The notes: generated by a model not told the origin, from the letters alone. A stretch of DNA of 64,000 nucleotides from Hsuehochloa calcarea (GCA_036346395.1 CM070604.1:47457662-47521661), one strand, 5' to 3'; shown: positions 1 through 10,742, numbered from the stretch's first letter. Numbers and translations: made by a program.

Positions 1-1
1 G

Positions 2-1530
2 TTGCCTCAAGAGAGCATCACCGAGATGTGCTCTAGACTCAACAACATTGTAAATGAGCTCAAGAGTCTTGGTACTAATTTGCTTGACATTGATGTTGTG
101 CGCAAGATGCTTAGGGCTCTTCCCGACAAGTACGAAATATTGGTGATATTGTTTCTCAACTCTCCCGAGTTGCCAAGGATGACACCAACCGGGCTTTTGG
201 AAAATCTAATCACAAATGAGCTTTACAAGAAAGACAAAGAAGAGCTCATGGAGTCAACTTCTTCAAGGAAGAAAGTTACCGCTTTTAAGGCAAAAGCGGA
301 ATCAAGTGATGAAGAAGATGAGGATGAAGATTCCGAGGAGGAATTTGCTCTCCTTGTGAGGAGAATGAAGAAGTTCATGAGGAGACGCCCTCATCGAAGC
401 TTCAATTTCGATAAGATTGCAAAAGGGCAATCATCTAATGAAAAGAAGCGCTATAGCAACATTCGTTGCTATGAGTGTGATGAGAAGGGTCACATTGCCT
501 CTCATTACCCAACCAAGAAGGATGACAAGGGTAAGTCATCAAAGAAGAAAGAATTTAATGGAAAGTAGAAGCTTTTCAAGAAGCTCCACAAGGATGGCAA
601 GAATGAAGCCCATATCGGAGAATGGGACTCCGACAAGGAGTATTCGGATTCGACTCGACTCCGATATTGAGGGGTCCTCCAAGAAGAGAGGACTTGTCGG
701 TATTGCTATCAAGGAGGCTCCATCGCTATTTTCAACTCCCACTTGCCTTATGGCAAAAGGAGAAAAGGTAAAATCTCTTGATAATGAAGAACCCTCCTAT
801 GATGAGCTCATGGATATGCTTGAAGAATTAAATGAATATCTTGGAAAGGAAAAAGCTAAATTTAGAGTCTTAAAGAAAGAGCATATGTCTTTAAAGAACT
901 CTTATGATGAACTAAAAGAAGCTCATGATTTGCTTATCCAAGATAAGTCTTACACTAGCATTGGTATTGCTTGCGATATTCAAGAAAAAATGCCTAGTGT
1001 AAACATTGCTAGAACTAGCATATCCACTTCTTGCGATGATTTGCTTGCTATGCCATGTAGCTCAAGTGTTGATTCTAAAATTGAAAATGCTAAATCTTGT
1101 GATAAGCTATTTGTAGAGAATAGTGAGCTAAAGGAGCAAGTTACCAAGCTAAGTAAGAGCTTGGAAAGATGTTTCAAGAGCAAATCTACCCTTGATAAGC
1201 TTTTGAGTGAGCAAAGGTGCTCATTCAACAAGGAAGGACTTGGGTATGTGCCCAAGAAAGGTAAGAAACCGGTAAACAAGCCCGTGAGGTTTGTTAATTA
1301 AAATGGTAAGTATTGCCAAAAATGCCGGGAAATAGGACATGTACAACAAAATTGTCCTATTGGTAAGGTTTCATCGGTTGGCTTGTTTGATTCTTGCTAT
1401 ATGCTCAAAAAGGCCAAAGATGGAAAAGTGATTACTAGATTCGTTGGCACCTCAATTTTAGGTGTTAAGAAGAATGCTATTTGGGTGCCCAAATCTTTGA
1501 TAACTAACCTCCAAGGACCCAAACAAATAT
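2..1530 (+). pseudogene. gag: gag of Sirevirus element 1 (5' partial, frame-broken)
   Basis: Retroelement nucleocapsid/capsid protein that would package the element's RNA in cytoplasmic particles. The first open segment (2-568) carries an acidic stretch (EDEDEDSEEE) and the knuckle CYECDEKGHIASHYP, in which the fourth zinc ligand is Tyr instead of Cys (TAC where TGC is expected). A TAG stop follows at 566-568. The frame reopens in another phase and runs to 1,301 as a Lys/Glu-rich, probably coiled-coil region. After one more stop comes a second, intact knuckle, CQKCREIGHVQQNC, near 1,315-1,356. Two knuckles in this order are common in Sirevirus gag. Clearly non-functional as a single protein. 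Confidence 0.85.
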
Positions 1531-1562
1531 AGGTACCTAAAAGAACTTGATTCCTTTTGTAG

Positions 1563-2890
1563 GTGAACTACAAGACCGGTGGAAGGCATTGGGTGCTCGA
1601 TAGTGGATGCACTCAACACATGACCGGAGACCGGAAAATGTTCACCTCATTTGAGAATGGGAGCGGAAATGAAAAGATCACATTTGGTGACAATAGCAAA
1701 GGAAATGTAATTGGCTTAGGTAAAATTGCTATCTCAAATGACCTTTCCATTTCAAATGTATCTTTAGTGGAAGCATTAAATTTTAATTTGCTATCCGTTG
1801 CTCAATTATGTGATCTTGGATTAACTTGCTCTTTCTCTACAAAGGAAGTTATCATTTTAAAGAAAAAGAAAAAGAAATGATTTTTAAAGGTTTTAGATTT
1901 GGCAATCTTTATTTGGTTGATTTCTCCTCAAATGAATCTTGTTTGAAAACTTGTTTGATTGCAAAAACTTCAATGGGTTGGTTATGGCATAGAAGATTAG
2001 GTCATGTGGGAATGATTCAACTTAAAAAGCTTTTTAAACATGACTTAGTGGTTGGCTTGAAGGATGTGAAGTTTGAGAAAAATAGACTGTGTAGTGCTTG
2101 CCAAGCCGGAAAGCAAGTTGCTAACTCTCATCCTTCCAAAAGTATCATGTCAACCTCTAGGCCATTGGAGCTCTTACATATGGATTTGTTCGGGCCAACA
2201 ACCTATAAGAGCATTGGGGGCAATAGCTATTGTTTAGTTGTTGTAGATGATTACTCTAGATATACATGTGTATTCTTCTTATATGACAAAGGTGAAGCCT
2301 CCAAGAATTTTAAAGTTTTGCAAAAAGGGCTCAAAATGAATTTGATTTCAAAATAAAGAAAATCCGTAGTGATAATGGTTCCAGTTCAAAACACTAATAT
2401 TGAAGATTATTGTGATGAACTTGGAATAAAGCATGAGCTTTCCACTACCTACACTCGGAGCAAAATAGAGTTGTAGAGAGAAAAATCGTACATTAATAGA
2501 AATGGCTAGGACAATGCTTGATGAGTATAATACTTAGATCGCTTTTGGCGGAAGCCATTAATACCGCTTGTCATGCCATAAACCGCCTTTATTTACATAG
2601 ACTTTTGAAAAGACTTCCTATGAACTCCTTATTGGAAGAAAACCGAACATCTCTTACTTTAGAGTATTTAGTTGCAAATGCTATATCTTAAGAAAGGGTG
2701 TTCGACTTTCTAAATTTGCAAGTCGGTGTGATGTTGGTTTTCTACTAGGTTATTCTTCAAATAGCAAAGCATATCGTGTCTTTAACAAAACTAGTGGTAT
2801 TGTTGAAGAAAGACACGATGTACAATTTGATGAAACTAACGGCTCTCAAGAAGAGCAAGAAGATTTTGATGATGTAGGTAATGGAGCTCT
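1563..2890 (+). pseudogene. pol: Protease and integrase part of pol, element 1 (broken)
   Basis: The protease core is visible as WVLDSGCTQHMTGD, with the catalytic Asp in DSG. The frame shifts near 1,850 in an A-rich run (aaagaaaaagaaaaag). In the new frame comes the GAG-pre-integrase region with the HHCC finger (HRRLGH...CSACQAGKQ), then the integrase core LLHMDLFGP...VVVDDYSRY, ending at a stop at 2,354-2,356. From 2,357 to 2,890 the second half of the core is recognisable only in pieces (DNGS, QNRVVERK, INRLYLH), with several frameshifts. The D,D-35-E catalytic triad therefore cannot be made in one chain. Upstream it joins gag, downstream the open RT frame. Confidence 0.85.
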
Positions 2891-2891
2891 T

Positions 2892-4721
2892 ATGGAAGCA
2901 ATGAAGAATATACAAATTGGGGACATTAAGCCTAAAGAAGATCAAAATGAACCATCATCGTCCACGAAAGTCGAGCCGCCTACCTCTTCCGTGACAAATG
3001 AAATTAATCATAATGAAGAAGATGTCAAGGAAGATGATCAATCATTGAATCTACCTCAAAGAATCCACAACGCTATAGCTAAAGACTATCCAATAGAGCA
3101 AATATTGGGTGAAGTAAGCAAAGGTGTCCAAACTCGCTCTCGTATTGCTTCTTTTTGTGAACATTACTCTTTTGTTTCCTCTCTTGAACCAAAACGCATA
3201 GATGAAGCACTAGAAGATCCAGATTGGGTGAATGCTATGCATGAGGAGCTAAATAACTTCGCCCGGAATGATGTTTGGACAATGGTGGAAAGACCCAAGG
3301 AGCATAATATCATTGGTACAAAATGGGTCTTTCGAAATAAACAAGATGAAAATGGAGTTGTGGTAAGAAACAAGGCAAGGTTAGTTGCTCAAGGATATAC
3401 TCAAGTTGAGGGTTTAGATTATGATGAAACATTTGCACCCGTAGCAAGACTTGAGCCTATTCGTATTTTACTTGCTTTTGCATCATGCTTTGATATTAAA
3501 TTATTTCAAATGGATGTTAAAAGTGCTTTCTTAAATGGCAAAATATCTGAACTTGTTTTTGTTGAACAACCTCCGGGTTTTGAAGATCCCAAAAATCCTA
3601 ATCATGTGTATAAACTCTCAAAGACGCTATATGGTTTAAAGCAAGCTCCTAGAGCATGGTATGAGCGTCTTCGAGATTTTCTACTCTCTAAGGGATTCAA
3701 AATCGGAAAGGTTGATACAACTTTGTTTACTAAAATTATTGATGGTGATTTCTTTGTTTGTCAAATTTATGTTGATGATATAATTTTTGGTTCCACTAAT
3801 CAAGATTTTTGCAAAGAATTTGGTGATATGATGTCTAGGGAGTTTGAGATGTCAATGATAGGAGAACTCAGTTTCTTCCTTGGACTTCAAATCAAACAAC
3901 TCAATGATGGGATCTTCATAAGGCAATCCAAGTATGTGAAGGATTTACTCAAAAGATTTGGCATGGATGACGCAAAGCCCATCAAGACTCCCATGGCTAC
4001 AAATGGACATCTTGATCTAAACGAAGGAGGTAAATCTGTTGATTTAAAGCTTTATAGGTCTATGATTGGTAGTTTGCTTTATCTTACCGCATCTAGGCCC
4101 GATATTATGTTTAGTGTTTGCATGTGTGCACGTTTTCAATCGGCTCCAAAAGAATGTCATTTAATGGCTGTCAAAAGTATATTAAGATATTTAAAGCATT
4201 CCTCAAGTATTGGCCTTTGGTATCCAAAAGGTGCTAAATTTGATTTGATTGGATATTCGGATTCGGATTATGCGGGTTGTAAAGTGGATAGAAAAAGCAC
4301 CTCAGGGAGTTGTCAATTCTTAGGTAGATCCTTAGTGTCATGGTCTTCTAAGAAACAAAACTCTGTTGCCCTTTCCACCGCCGAAGCCGAATATGTTTCT
4401 GCAGGTAGTTGTTGTGCACAATTGCTTTGGATGAGGCAAACATTGATGGACTATGGAATAACGTTTGATAAAATGCCTCTTCTGTGTGATAATGATAGTG
4501 CAGTAAAAATAGCCAACAACCCTGTCCAACATTCAAGAACAAAGCATATAGGTATCCGCCATCATTTCTTTAGAGATCATGTGTGCAAGGGAGATATTGA
4601 AATTAGCCACATTTGCACTGAAAATCAATTAGCAGATATCTTTACCAAACCTTTAGATGAAGGCCGTTTTTGCCTGTTGAGGAATGAGTTAAATGTCATT
4701 GATTATTCAAATGTCGCTTGA
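2892..4721 (+). CDS. pol: Reverse transcriptase and RNase H part of pol, element 1 (open frame)
   Basis: Open frame of 609 codons coding the copia-type RT (RVT_2) and RNase H, which copy the element's RNA into DNA in the particle. Visible signatures: WVFRNKQDENG, ARLVAQGYTQ, DYDETFAPVAR, QMDVKSAFLNG, LYGLKQAPRAWY and the catalytic YVDD at residues 293-296. RNase H follows with YSDSDYAG (about residue 454), STAEAEYVS, CDNDSAVKIANNP, RTKHI and QLADIFTKPL near the end. The ATG at 2,892 is just the first Met after the broken integrase, not a natural start; in the family this is one polyprotein with gag, protease and integrase. Full length for the RT/RH part, all catalytic residues present. Confidence 0.95.
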   Translation: MEAMKNIQIGDIKPKEDQNEPSSSTKVEPPTSSVTNEINHNEEDVKEDDQSLNLPQRIHNAIAKDYPIEQILGEVSKGVQTRSRIASFCEHYSFVSSLEPKRIDEALEDPDWVNAMHEELNNFARNDVWTMVERPKEHNIIGTKWVFRNKQDENGVVVRNKARLVAQGYTQVEGLDYDETFAPVARLEPIRILLAFASCFDIKLFQMDVKSAFLNGKISELVFVEQPPGFEDPKNPNHVYKLSKTLYGLKQAPRAWYERLRDFLLSKGFKIGKVDTTLFTKIIDGDFFVCQIYVDDIIFGSTNQDFCKEFGDMMSREFEMSMIGELSFFLGLQIKQLNDGIFIRQSKYVKDLLKRFGMDDAKPIKTPMATNGHLDLNEGGKSVDLKLYRSMIGSLLYLTASRPDIMFSVCMCARFQSAPKECHLMAVKSILRYLKHSSSIGLWYPKGAKFDLIGYSDSDYAGCKVDRKSTSGSCQFLGRSLVSWSSKKQNSVALSTAEAEYVSAGSCCAQLLWMRQTLMDYGITFDKMPLLCDNDSAVKIANNPVQHSRTKHIGIRHHFFRDHVCKGDIEISHICTENQLADIFTKPLDEGRFCLLRNELNVIDYSNVA

Positions 4722-5693
4722 ACTCTTGTCACATGCATCTTGGGTCTCAGTTGCATTTTTGTCTATTTTAAGATACCTTTTCTCAAATTTTCGCTCCAAA
4801 TGTGATATATTAGTAAAAATTACTTTCTTATATAGACATTAGTCTTTTCGTTGCATAATAATCCTGAATGATACTTGGTTGAGTGCAAAAACTAAGGATT
4901 ATTTGCAAAATCTTCAAATTCAGCTCTCTCTTCCTGAAGTGTCAGGATAATCGGAACTTCCGGCCTCCCAGGCGCGGAACTTCCGTTTTCCGGAACTTCC
5001 GCTGTTGAGTTGCGGAGCTTCCGTTTCCCAGCTCTCTTCCAGAAACGTCAGGATAATCGGAGCTTCCGGTCTCCCAGGCGCGGAACTTTCGATTTCCGGA
5101 ACTTCCGCTTTTGAAGTGCGGAACTTCCGTTTTCCGGTAGCTGAGAGGCTTTAATGCCCTGCGGTTCCTCCGCTTTTCTCTCTCCCTTCAGCCGCCGTGC
5201 TTCCTCTCTCCCGAAGGCTCCTCCCCTCTTCCAAAAACTCCACCGATTTCTTCAAATCCTTCTTCGGTTTTTCTTCAATCTCGACCGATCTCTTGCATCC
5301 CCAGGGTTCAATCACTCCCTTCCTCAAGGTATTTCCAATCCTCTTTTGGATTTATGCCTCTCATGAACCCTAGGCTTGAGATTTTTGGGAAAATGAAAAT
5401 GTAGTTGAAATCTGTGGTTGATTCTTGGGAAAATAGGTTTATTCAGTATTATATGATGTATATGCATCGATTCCATGGACTCAATCCATCAAAATACTGA
5501 AAAATCCAAAATTGTCATTGCCCTAGAATCGGCCCAGGATAATCGGAACTTCCGCCGTTGAAAAACGCGGAACTTCCGCTAGCGGTAGTTCCGGTGTTCA
5601 ACTTGCGGAGCTTCTGATTATCCTGACAGAACCAGAGTTTTTCATTTCCTTTTGAATCATCCTTTGACACTCCATTCATTATTGTTTTTGAAG
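4722..5693 (+). repeat. Non-coding spacer between pol and ORF3 with CGGAA-S-TTCCG repeats
   Basis: Exact copies of CGGAACTTCCG begin at 4,952, 4,975, 4,991, 5,097, 5,119, 5,544 and 5,568, with one-mismatch variants at 5,013, 5,058 and 5,081. The pairs 4,952/4,975 and 5,058/5,081 are each 23 bp apart. The same motif fills the LTRs of this element and of the second Sirevirus. Sireviruses are known to carry conserved palindromic motifs in their non-coding parts; the role is unknown. A short C/T-rich ORF at 5,154-5,366 is probably fortuitous. Confidence 0.85.
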
Positions 5694-7024
5694 ATGCCTA
5701 GGACAAAGCATACTGTCCCAAAGCACTATTCAGATGCCGACCCATCTTTTTCAAGAAATGAGGAAGAATTGAAAGCAATTGAGGATCAAAGAGAGTCCTC
5801 TGAAAATTCAGAATCTGAAGCGAGTGCATCAGGTGAAGGGTCTGAATCAGAATTTGATGAAGAGTTGGGAGAGCCTGAAGAGCTCGAGATTGATCTTAAG
5901 TCACTATCAGCAGAGGATTACACTCTCTTTAGGCTTAAGAATCAGTATTCTCTCCCTGGCAATTGTGATGACCCTCGATTTCATACAAAATTTCAGAGGC
6001 AAGTTTATGATCTTTTTTATGGACCAAACAAGCCATTTGCTGATCACAAGTGCATTAATTGGTCTTATCTCAATGGGCTTGATAAATATGAGGGTACCTA
6101 TAGGCTCTTTCAGCGAGCTGGGATTCATGATTTTGTGGCATTAAAATGCAACTACAGCGATGAGATCATTCGACAATTTTATGCCACTGTGCACATTCCC
6201 TCTGACTTCTCTCAGCTCACTTGGATGACAGGGATAGTAAGATATTCTTGCACAAAACGTGCTTTTGAAAATGCTCTGAATATCCAGTCAAGCGAATTTG
6301 AGCAAATCTATGATAGACCGAGCTTCTCCTCTCATCGCCTTGGACTGAATTCTATGACACTACACAGAGGTTTATCCCTGGTAAGATAACCGGTCTTCTC
6401 CCCATTCCTAGCTTGGTAAACCGGATCATCAATCATACCTTTTTACCAAAGAGCGGGAACTATGATGCAATTAGGGGACATGTGTGGAACATTTTGGATT
6501 GCATCATGCATGGAAGGAAATTTGATGTCATTGATGTCATCATAAGGGAGATAGCAGGCATAAAGAATGATCGAGTCAAACGGATAAACTTTGCACCATA
6601 TATTATGATCTTGATCATTCGATAGACTGGTTATAATGGAGCCACACCTTCAGCCCATAAATTCTATAAGCCAAGAGAAGGTCCTCCAATTCCTGCCAAT
6701 CTTCAGCGCCCTCCAGCAGAAGAACCTGAAGCTGAACCTGCTGCTGCTGCTGCTGCTCCTCCACAAGGTCAAGCCACCATGGAATAAATTTATGCTACCT
6801 TGTTAGAGATGAAGGCGTCTCAGGAGGCCTTCCAGACAGCGACCACTTCCAGACTTGACGTCCACACTGCCAGTCTTGACGCGCTATCAGCCAGATTCGC
6901 AGAGCAGTTTCCTCCACCTATTCGGTTTGGATGGCGTCGCCTTCGCTCTCCACCTGGTGGTCCTCCTGCTGATCCTCCTGTTGCTCCTCCAGTTGATCCT
7001 CCTCAAGACCCTCCTGCAGAATGA
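5694..7024 (+). pseudogene. Third ORF (env-like / 'putative plant transposon protein') of element 1, frameshifted
   Basis: The ORF begins MPRTKHTVPKHYSD and has a strongly acidic, Ser/Glu-rich N-terminal part, then a globular part (YTLFRLKNQYSL, FQRQVYDLFYGPNKPF, RQFYATVHIPSDFSQLTWMTG). This resembles the domain annotated as 'putative plant transposon protein' in ORFs lying between pol and the 3' LTR of Sireviruses. The frame breaks near 6,342 by about one base; the alternative frame continues (RIINHTFLPKSGNYDAIRGH) to a stop at 6,623, then further pieces reach a Pro/Ala-rich C-terminal part (PPADPPVAPPVDPPQDPP) ending at 7,024. Function is not established in the family; an envelope-like role has been proposed. 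I see no clear signal peptide or membrane segment. Confidence 0.75.
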
Positions 7025-7048
7025 ACCCTTTTGGCCCTTGATGACAAA

Positions 7049-7060
7049 AGGGGAGAGGAG
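7049..7060 (+). other. Polypurine tract of element 1
   Basis: Purine run aaggggagaggag directly before TGAGTGAG. This is the expected primer site for plus-strand DNA synthesis. Element 2 has an equivalent run (AAGGGGAGAT) directly before its LTR. A second purine run near 7,350 (aagggggag) could be an additional PPT; repeated PPTs are known in Sireviruses. Confidence 0.55.
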
Positions 7061-7439
7061 TGAGTGAGTGAGAGCTTGTAGTTTAAAAAGGGAAACTTAT
7101 CTAGGCCCCTAAAAATGTATTTTGGTAATTAATGGCATTATGTGAATATGGGACTAATATGTTTGTTAAAGTGATTACAAGGCATAGTCCCAAATGACAA
7201 AGTGAAATCAAGGAGCTGCATGTCAAAGAATGTTGAGAAGATGGAGTTGATCTCAAGAGCAAGGTACAAATAGACTAGGACTCCTTTTGAATTTTACCGG
7301 TCTTTGGAGTATGGAGGAAGACCGGATTGTAGGATAAATGTCGTACTATTAAGGGGGAGCTTGTCTAGTAGCTTGAAAGCATCTCATTATGCCTTTGGAT
7401 CAACTTAGGATCATGCATGTTCTTTTGGTATGGTTTCAA

Positions 7440-7870
7440 AAGAAAATTCTTCTTCTCAGTACACAATCGGAAGTTCCGGCGTTGATACTGCGGAACTTCC
7501 GCTGTGCGGTTCTTCCGAAAAGTTGCGGCTTGATTTTTCCAGAGAGCACCCGTTTTCGGGACTTAGCCGATTTCTCGAAGCGCGGAAGTTCCGCCATGAT
7601 ACGAGCGGAAGTTCCGATTATCGGTTGCTCCGAAAACTTTGCGGTTTGATTTTTCCAGAGAGCATCCGTTTTCGGGACTTAGCCATTTCTCGAAGCGCGG
7701 AAGTTCCGCCGTGATACTAGCGGAAGTTCCGATTATCGGTTGCTCCGAAATATTTGCGGTCCGTTTTTTCCAGAGAGCACCCTTTTTGGGACTTAGCCGT
7801 TTTCGCAAGTGCGGTAGTTCCGCTGTGGAATAAGCGGATCTTCCGATTATCGGAAGAACCGAAATCTAGT
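7440..7870 (+). repeat. 115-bp tandem array carrying paired CGGAAGTTCCG motifs
   Basis: Paired 11-mers start at 7,468/7,491, 7,583/7,606 and 7,698/7,721, and in variant form at 7,812/7,835. The partners are always 23 bp apart and the pairs are 115, 115 and 114 bp apart. Between pairs the units share a gattttt-ccagagagcac block followed by gggacttagccg. Another isolated copy is at 7,958. Confidence 0.9.
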
Positions 7871-8047
7871 TCGCGGAAGTTCGCACATAAATCAACGGCT
7901 AGATCGAGCATTTAATGCTCCTTTGTAATGACCGTTACAGTGCACTCGATTGAAGAGCGGAAGTTCCGCACCTTACACGGCGGAAGTTCTGATTTTCCTG
8001 AGTTTTGTCTGATTTTCTGCATAACGGTCATATTTGGTTGTGGGGGG

Positions 8048-8054
8048 TATAAAT
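8048..8054 (+). promoter_or_regulatory. TATA box of element 1 LTR
   Basis: TATAAAT in GC-rich surroundings (ggggggTATAAATgcaccccc), followed by a C/T-rich leader. The position, about two thirds into the LTR, fits the U3/R border. The element 2 LTRs have the equivalent TATAAATAG. Confidence 0.6.
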
Positions 8055-8552
8055 GCACCCCCACCAGCTCAAGGACGTGTTGTTGAGCATTCATTCAATT
8101 CATTTGAGCCTTGAGCACTCCTCTCACTCCTCATTTACTCTCTTTGCACACATTTGTGAGGTTGTGAGCAAAAACAAGAGCATTGCATTATTAGTTGATC
8201 CATTGGCTCTTGATTGCCGTCAAGTGAAGGTCAAGGTCTATTCTCTTGGTGCTTGTCGGCACCTAGACGACTTGGCGAAGGTTGCGCGGTGATCTCTTCA
8301 AGAAGCTTGTGAAGAGACCCGTCGCCGGTTGTGATTGGTCGGTGTTCACCAACTCCGGAGAGGAGGAAGAACAACCAAGTGATCGAGAGAAGGCTTAATT
8401 TGTGGAGCCGGCTTGAGTGAATCAAGCTTCCTCAACGTGGACTGGTGAAGATCGACAAATCTTCGATACCACGGGAAAAACCTCCTTGTCCTTGTGCGGT
8501 TAATTCTTATCTTTACTTATTGCACTTAATTTTGTAGCTCATAGCTTGTGAT

Positions 8553-8648
8553 AAATATCTTTGCTTAGTGTATCTTGCTAATTTGGGTAATTTGATCTAG
8601 AAATATCTTTGCTTAGTGTATCTTGCTAATTTGGGTAATTTGATCTAG
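8553..8648. repeat. Perfect 48-bp tandem duplication at the LTR end
   Basis: Two identical 48-bp units (8,553-8,600 and 8,601-8,648), each beginning aaatatctttgcttagtgta, twelve bases before the inferred LTR end. Confidence 0.95.
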
Positions 8649-8660
8649 AAATTTGCATCA

Positions 8661-9273
8661 GGGACGGGCTTCTGAGCGTATCGCTCGTTTCACAGGTGCT
8701 TTTGATTCTTTACACGTGTACGGGGATTACAGTGTCCGACGCTGATCGTTCTGTCGGACGTCTTCGTTGTATGTTTTCATTTTTTTGGCATCTGTATACC
8801 AATTGCTCAATTGTCAGCTACAATAGAAGCTCAAGCTGCTCCATGGTAAAGTCTGTCAGCTACAATAGAAGTTCAAGCTGCTCCATGGTAAAGTCTCATT
8901 TCCCTGATTTTGGCAGGAAGAATCAAAGAAGGGAAGCAGAAGACAAGAAACCATCTTAATTCTGTTGACCGCAGATGCACTAACAGATACCAAATTTTGG
9001 TGGTTGTTTCAGCGATGTATTGTTATTTGTTGTAATGGTTATAGGTTAACATTTTTTTGGAGGACATGATAACACGAGCACTCTGCGGAGTAGTAAGATG
9101 TTGGAGTGAAGTTTCTTTGATGGCCATTGATGCATGTGCTTGTCAAGTTGCATGCGATAATGATCTCTCGTGGACCCTGAAACGTGCCATTCCGATGTTT
9201 CCTGTCGCACTTAGCAATGATGCTGCTTACTTGAGTTGTGGAATTCTAGTGCATTGAAAATTACAACTGAACC
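8661..9273. other. Unassigned DNA between element 1 and the CACTA fragment
   Basis: I recognise no gene here. It contains a 42-bp tandem duplication (8,813-8,854 and 8,855-8,896, one mismatch). Because 42 is a multiple of three, a small plus-strand ORF (8,696-8,959) repeats VSYNRSSSCSMVKS without a frame change. That ORF has no family I recognise and is probably fortuitous. A second short open stretch at 9,057-9,257 is also unrecognised. Confidence 0.5.
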
Positions 9274-10021
9274 ATACTTTTGTCCTACAACCAATGGTAA
9301 GTGTTGCACTAATGGCTATACTTGTTAATTTGTACTTTATAAGCAATACAAACTTATATTTAATGACCATGACGACATACTTGTGTAGGTTTCACTGAAT
9401 TTTAATTGTAATTATACCAAAATTGAACAAGGTAATATAACTTGATTCCCTAAAGAGTGTCAAACACGACTTCACAGTTGTCCAACAAGTAAACATATTT
9501 CCTCCATAGATAACTCTATTGTAGTATTTCCTTCCTTTGTAAGGGCTAAGGCTAACTTTTTGGAATCACGTAGGTCGTTTGCCGCGTACGTTGCTATTGG
9601 AGGGAGCTCCAAGGGAGATATTAGCGCATTGCAATACGATCTAAATTTCCTAGTATTCACTAGTACACATTAATCCTATATAACACTTCGCAGTAATGCC
9701 TGTTGAACTAACCAATTCTATTTTTGCAGTGCCACCAGCAACTGCCTGGCAACACCCGTGGATACTATGTTTGCCACAACATGCAACTACTCCTCGGTTC
9801 CATGATGACCAACGATCCTCAATTTTGTCAATATTGCAATAATTATTTCATACTTATCAATTTATATATATGCACAACTTTAATCTTCCTAGCGACAGTT
9901 TGCGACCATCGCTACGATTGTTTTGGAACAGGCCGAGCTCAACTATATTCGAGGACAGTTTGTGTACTTCTTGTTGAGTGATGTCATAAAACCAGATAGG
10001 GAGTTCCACAATGTAGATTGA
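9274..10021 (+). pseudogene. CACTA-borne Ulp1-like (C48) cysteine protease, C-terminal fragment, copy A
   Basis: By alignment with copy B this is the 3' part of the Ulp1-type protease ORF often carried by grass CACTA transposons (a SUMO-protease-like fold recruited by the element). The catalytic His is within FH*ILIVIIPKLNK, where the following Trp codon is TGA; a second stop replaces Tyr in the YLDSL motif. The later exon reads PGNTRGYYVC, with Arg at the position of the catalytic Cys. The last exon is open and ends ...SDVIKPDREFHNVD. Three separate lesions make it inactive. Intron-like spacers bounded by gtaagt and ttgtgtag are still visible. Confidence 0.75.
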
Positions 10022-10229
10022 ACTTGATTGAGATAAGATTGAACTTAATGGTACATGTGTGTATTTATTCATGAATGGTTAATTTTAGTTCATTTGAGTT
10101 AATTAATTTGTGAAATGGATGTGCTTGTTTATAAAATGAATGTGAATTGGATGTATATAAGTACTTGTTGTGTTTGTGCTTGTTTCAGAGGTCATGGCTA
10201 GCATTTTCTGAGGCCGGCCAATAAACAGA

Positions 10230-10455
10230 AATAGATTTAGCAATATAAAAGAATATCACATACGGTTTCATCTACAAACCGTCTATCACAAATGGTTCTG
10301 AGTTAATAACCGTTTGTAATAGTCTGCATCACAGATGGTTTGAAAACCGTCTATGATGATCTCATGTTATTACTGATCTATAAAATCAGACAACTCACGA
10401 AATTATCTGTGATGACGTTTTTGAATCGTCTTTGATGACTTTTTCTACAGAAGTA
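10230..10455. repeat. CACTA element end, copy A (aaaccgtctNtgat subterminal repeats)
   Basis: Alternating copies of aaaccgtctatgat / atcacaaatggtt lead to a degenerate end 'ctacagaagta'. The homologous end in copy B reads CTGCAGTAGTG, a proper CACTA terminus in reverse orientation. Subterminal repeats of this type are the TnpA-like binding sites of CACTA elements. Confidence 0.75.
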
Positions 10456-10742
10456 CTAGCACTCTAGCTATAGTTTCTGAACTTCTAATCCATTTAAGCT
10501 GTACAGAGTTTCTCAACCTCTGATCGCCAGAACTCATTTCATCTCAGCAAATTATCAACTGGCGATAGATCTGCATGCGCTACAGCGCTAATTGATCAGA
10601 GTATACTGAAACACGGTGGCAGTGTAGCTAGCAATGAGATCTACACCGACCGACAGATAACTCCAGAGTATTCCATGGCTACGTTGTCCGTTCTTTGCAT
10701 CTACATACATGCTAACTACCGTTGAATTGTAAGCTAGTATAA

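Larger units (their letters stand above)
1..8660 (+). mobile_element. Sirevirus-type Ty1/copia retrotransposon, 3' part (5' end outside window)
   Basis: The coding order is gag with CCHC knuckle, a second CCHC knuckle, protease (DSG), integrase, reverse transcriptase, RNase H, then a third ORF after pol and a long LTR. RT after integrase defines Ty1/copia; the extra ORF between pol and the 3' LTR is characteristic of the Sirevirus/Maximus lineage. The 5' LTR and the start of gag lie upstream of base 1, so no target duplication can be checked. Several frameshifts and stops make the copy defective, although the RT/RNase H frame is open over 609 codons. The right boundary (CA at 8,660) is inferred from sequence character, not from a matching 5' LTR. 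Confidence 0.9.
7061..8660 (+). repeat. 3' LTR of element 1
   Basis: About 1.6 kb, matching the 1,625-bp LTR of element 2 in length and organisation. It follows the polypurine run and begins TG, contains an array of CGGAA-S-TTCCG motifs, a TATA box at 8,048 and a C/T-rich leader, and ends at TTTGCATCA. The start is uncertain (7,061 preferred; 7,077 or about 7,360 possible), because the 5' LTR is outside the window. Confidence 0.65.

Noticed and set aside
1826..1880. Poly-Lys tail as a natural protein end of the protease ORF
   Set aside because: It is a frameshift in an A-rich run; the integrase text continues in the other frame without interruption.
7468..7478. CGGAAGTTCCG as a heat-shock element
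   Set aside because: Heat-shock elements need GAA and TTC separated by two bases (nGAAnnTTCn); here one base separates them.
7440..7870. Regular short palindromic repeats resembling a CRISPR array
   Set aside because: Repeat units of 11 bp, spacers of 12 bp and a conserved 115-bp higher unit inside a plant LTR; the intervening DNA is itself repeated, unlike unique CRISPR spacers.
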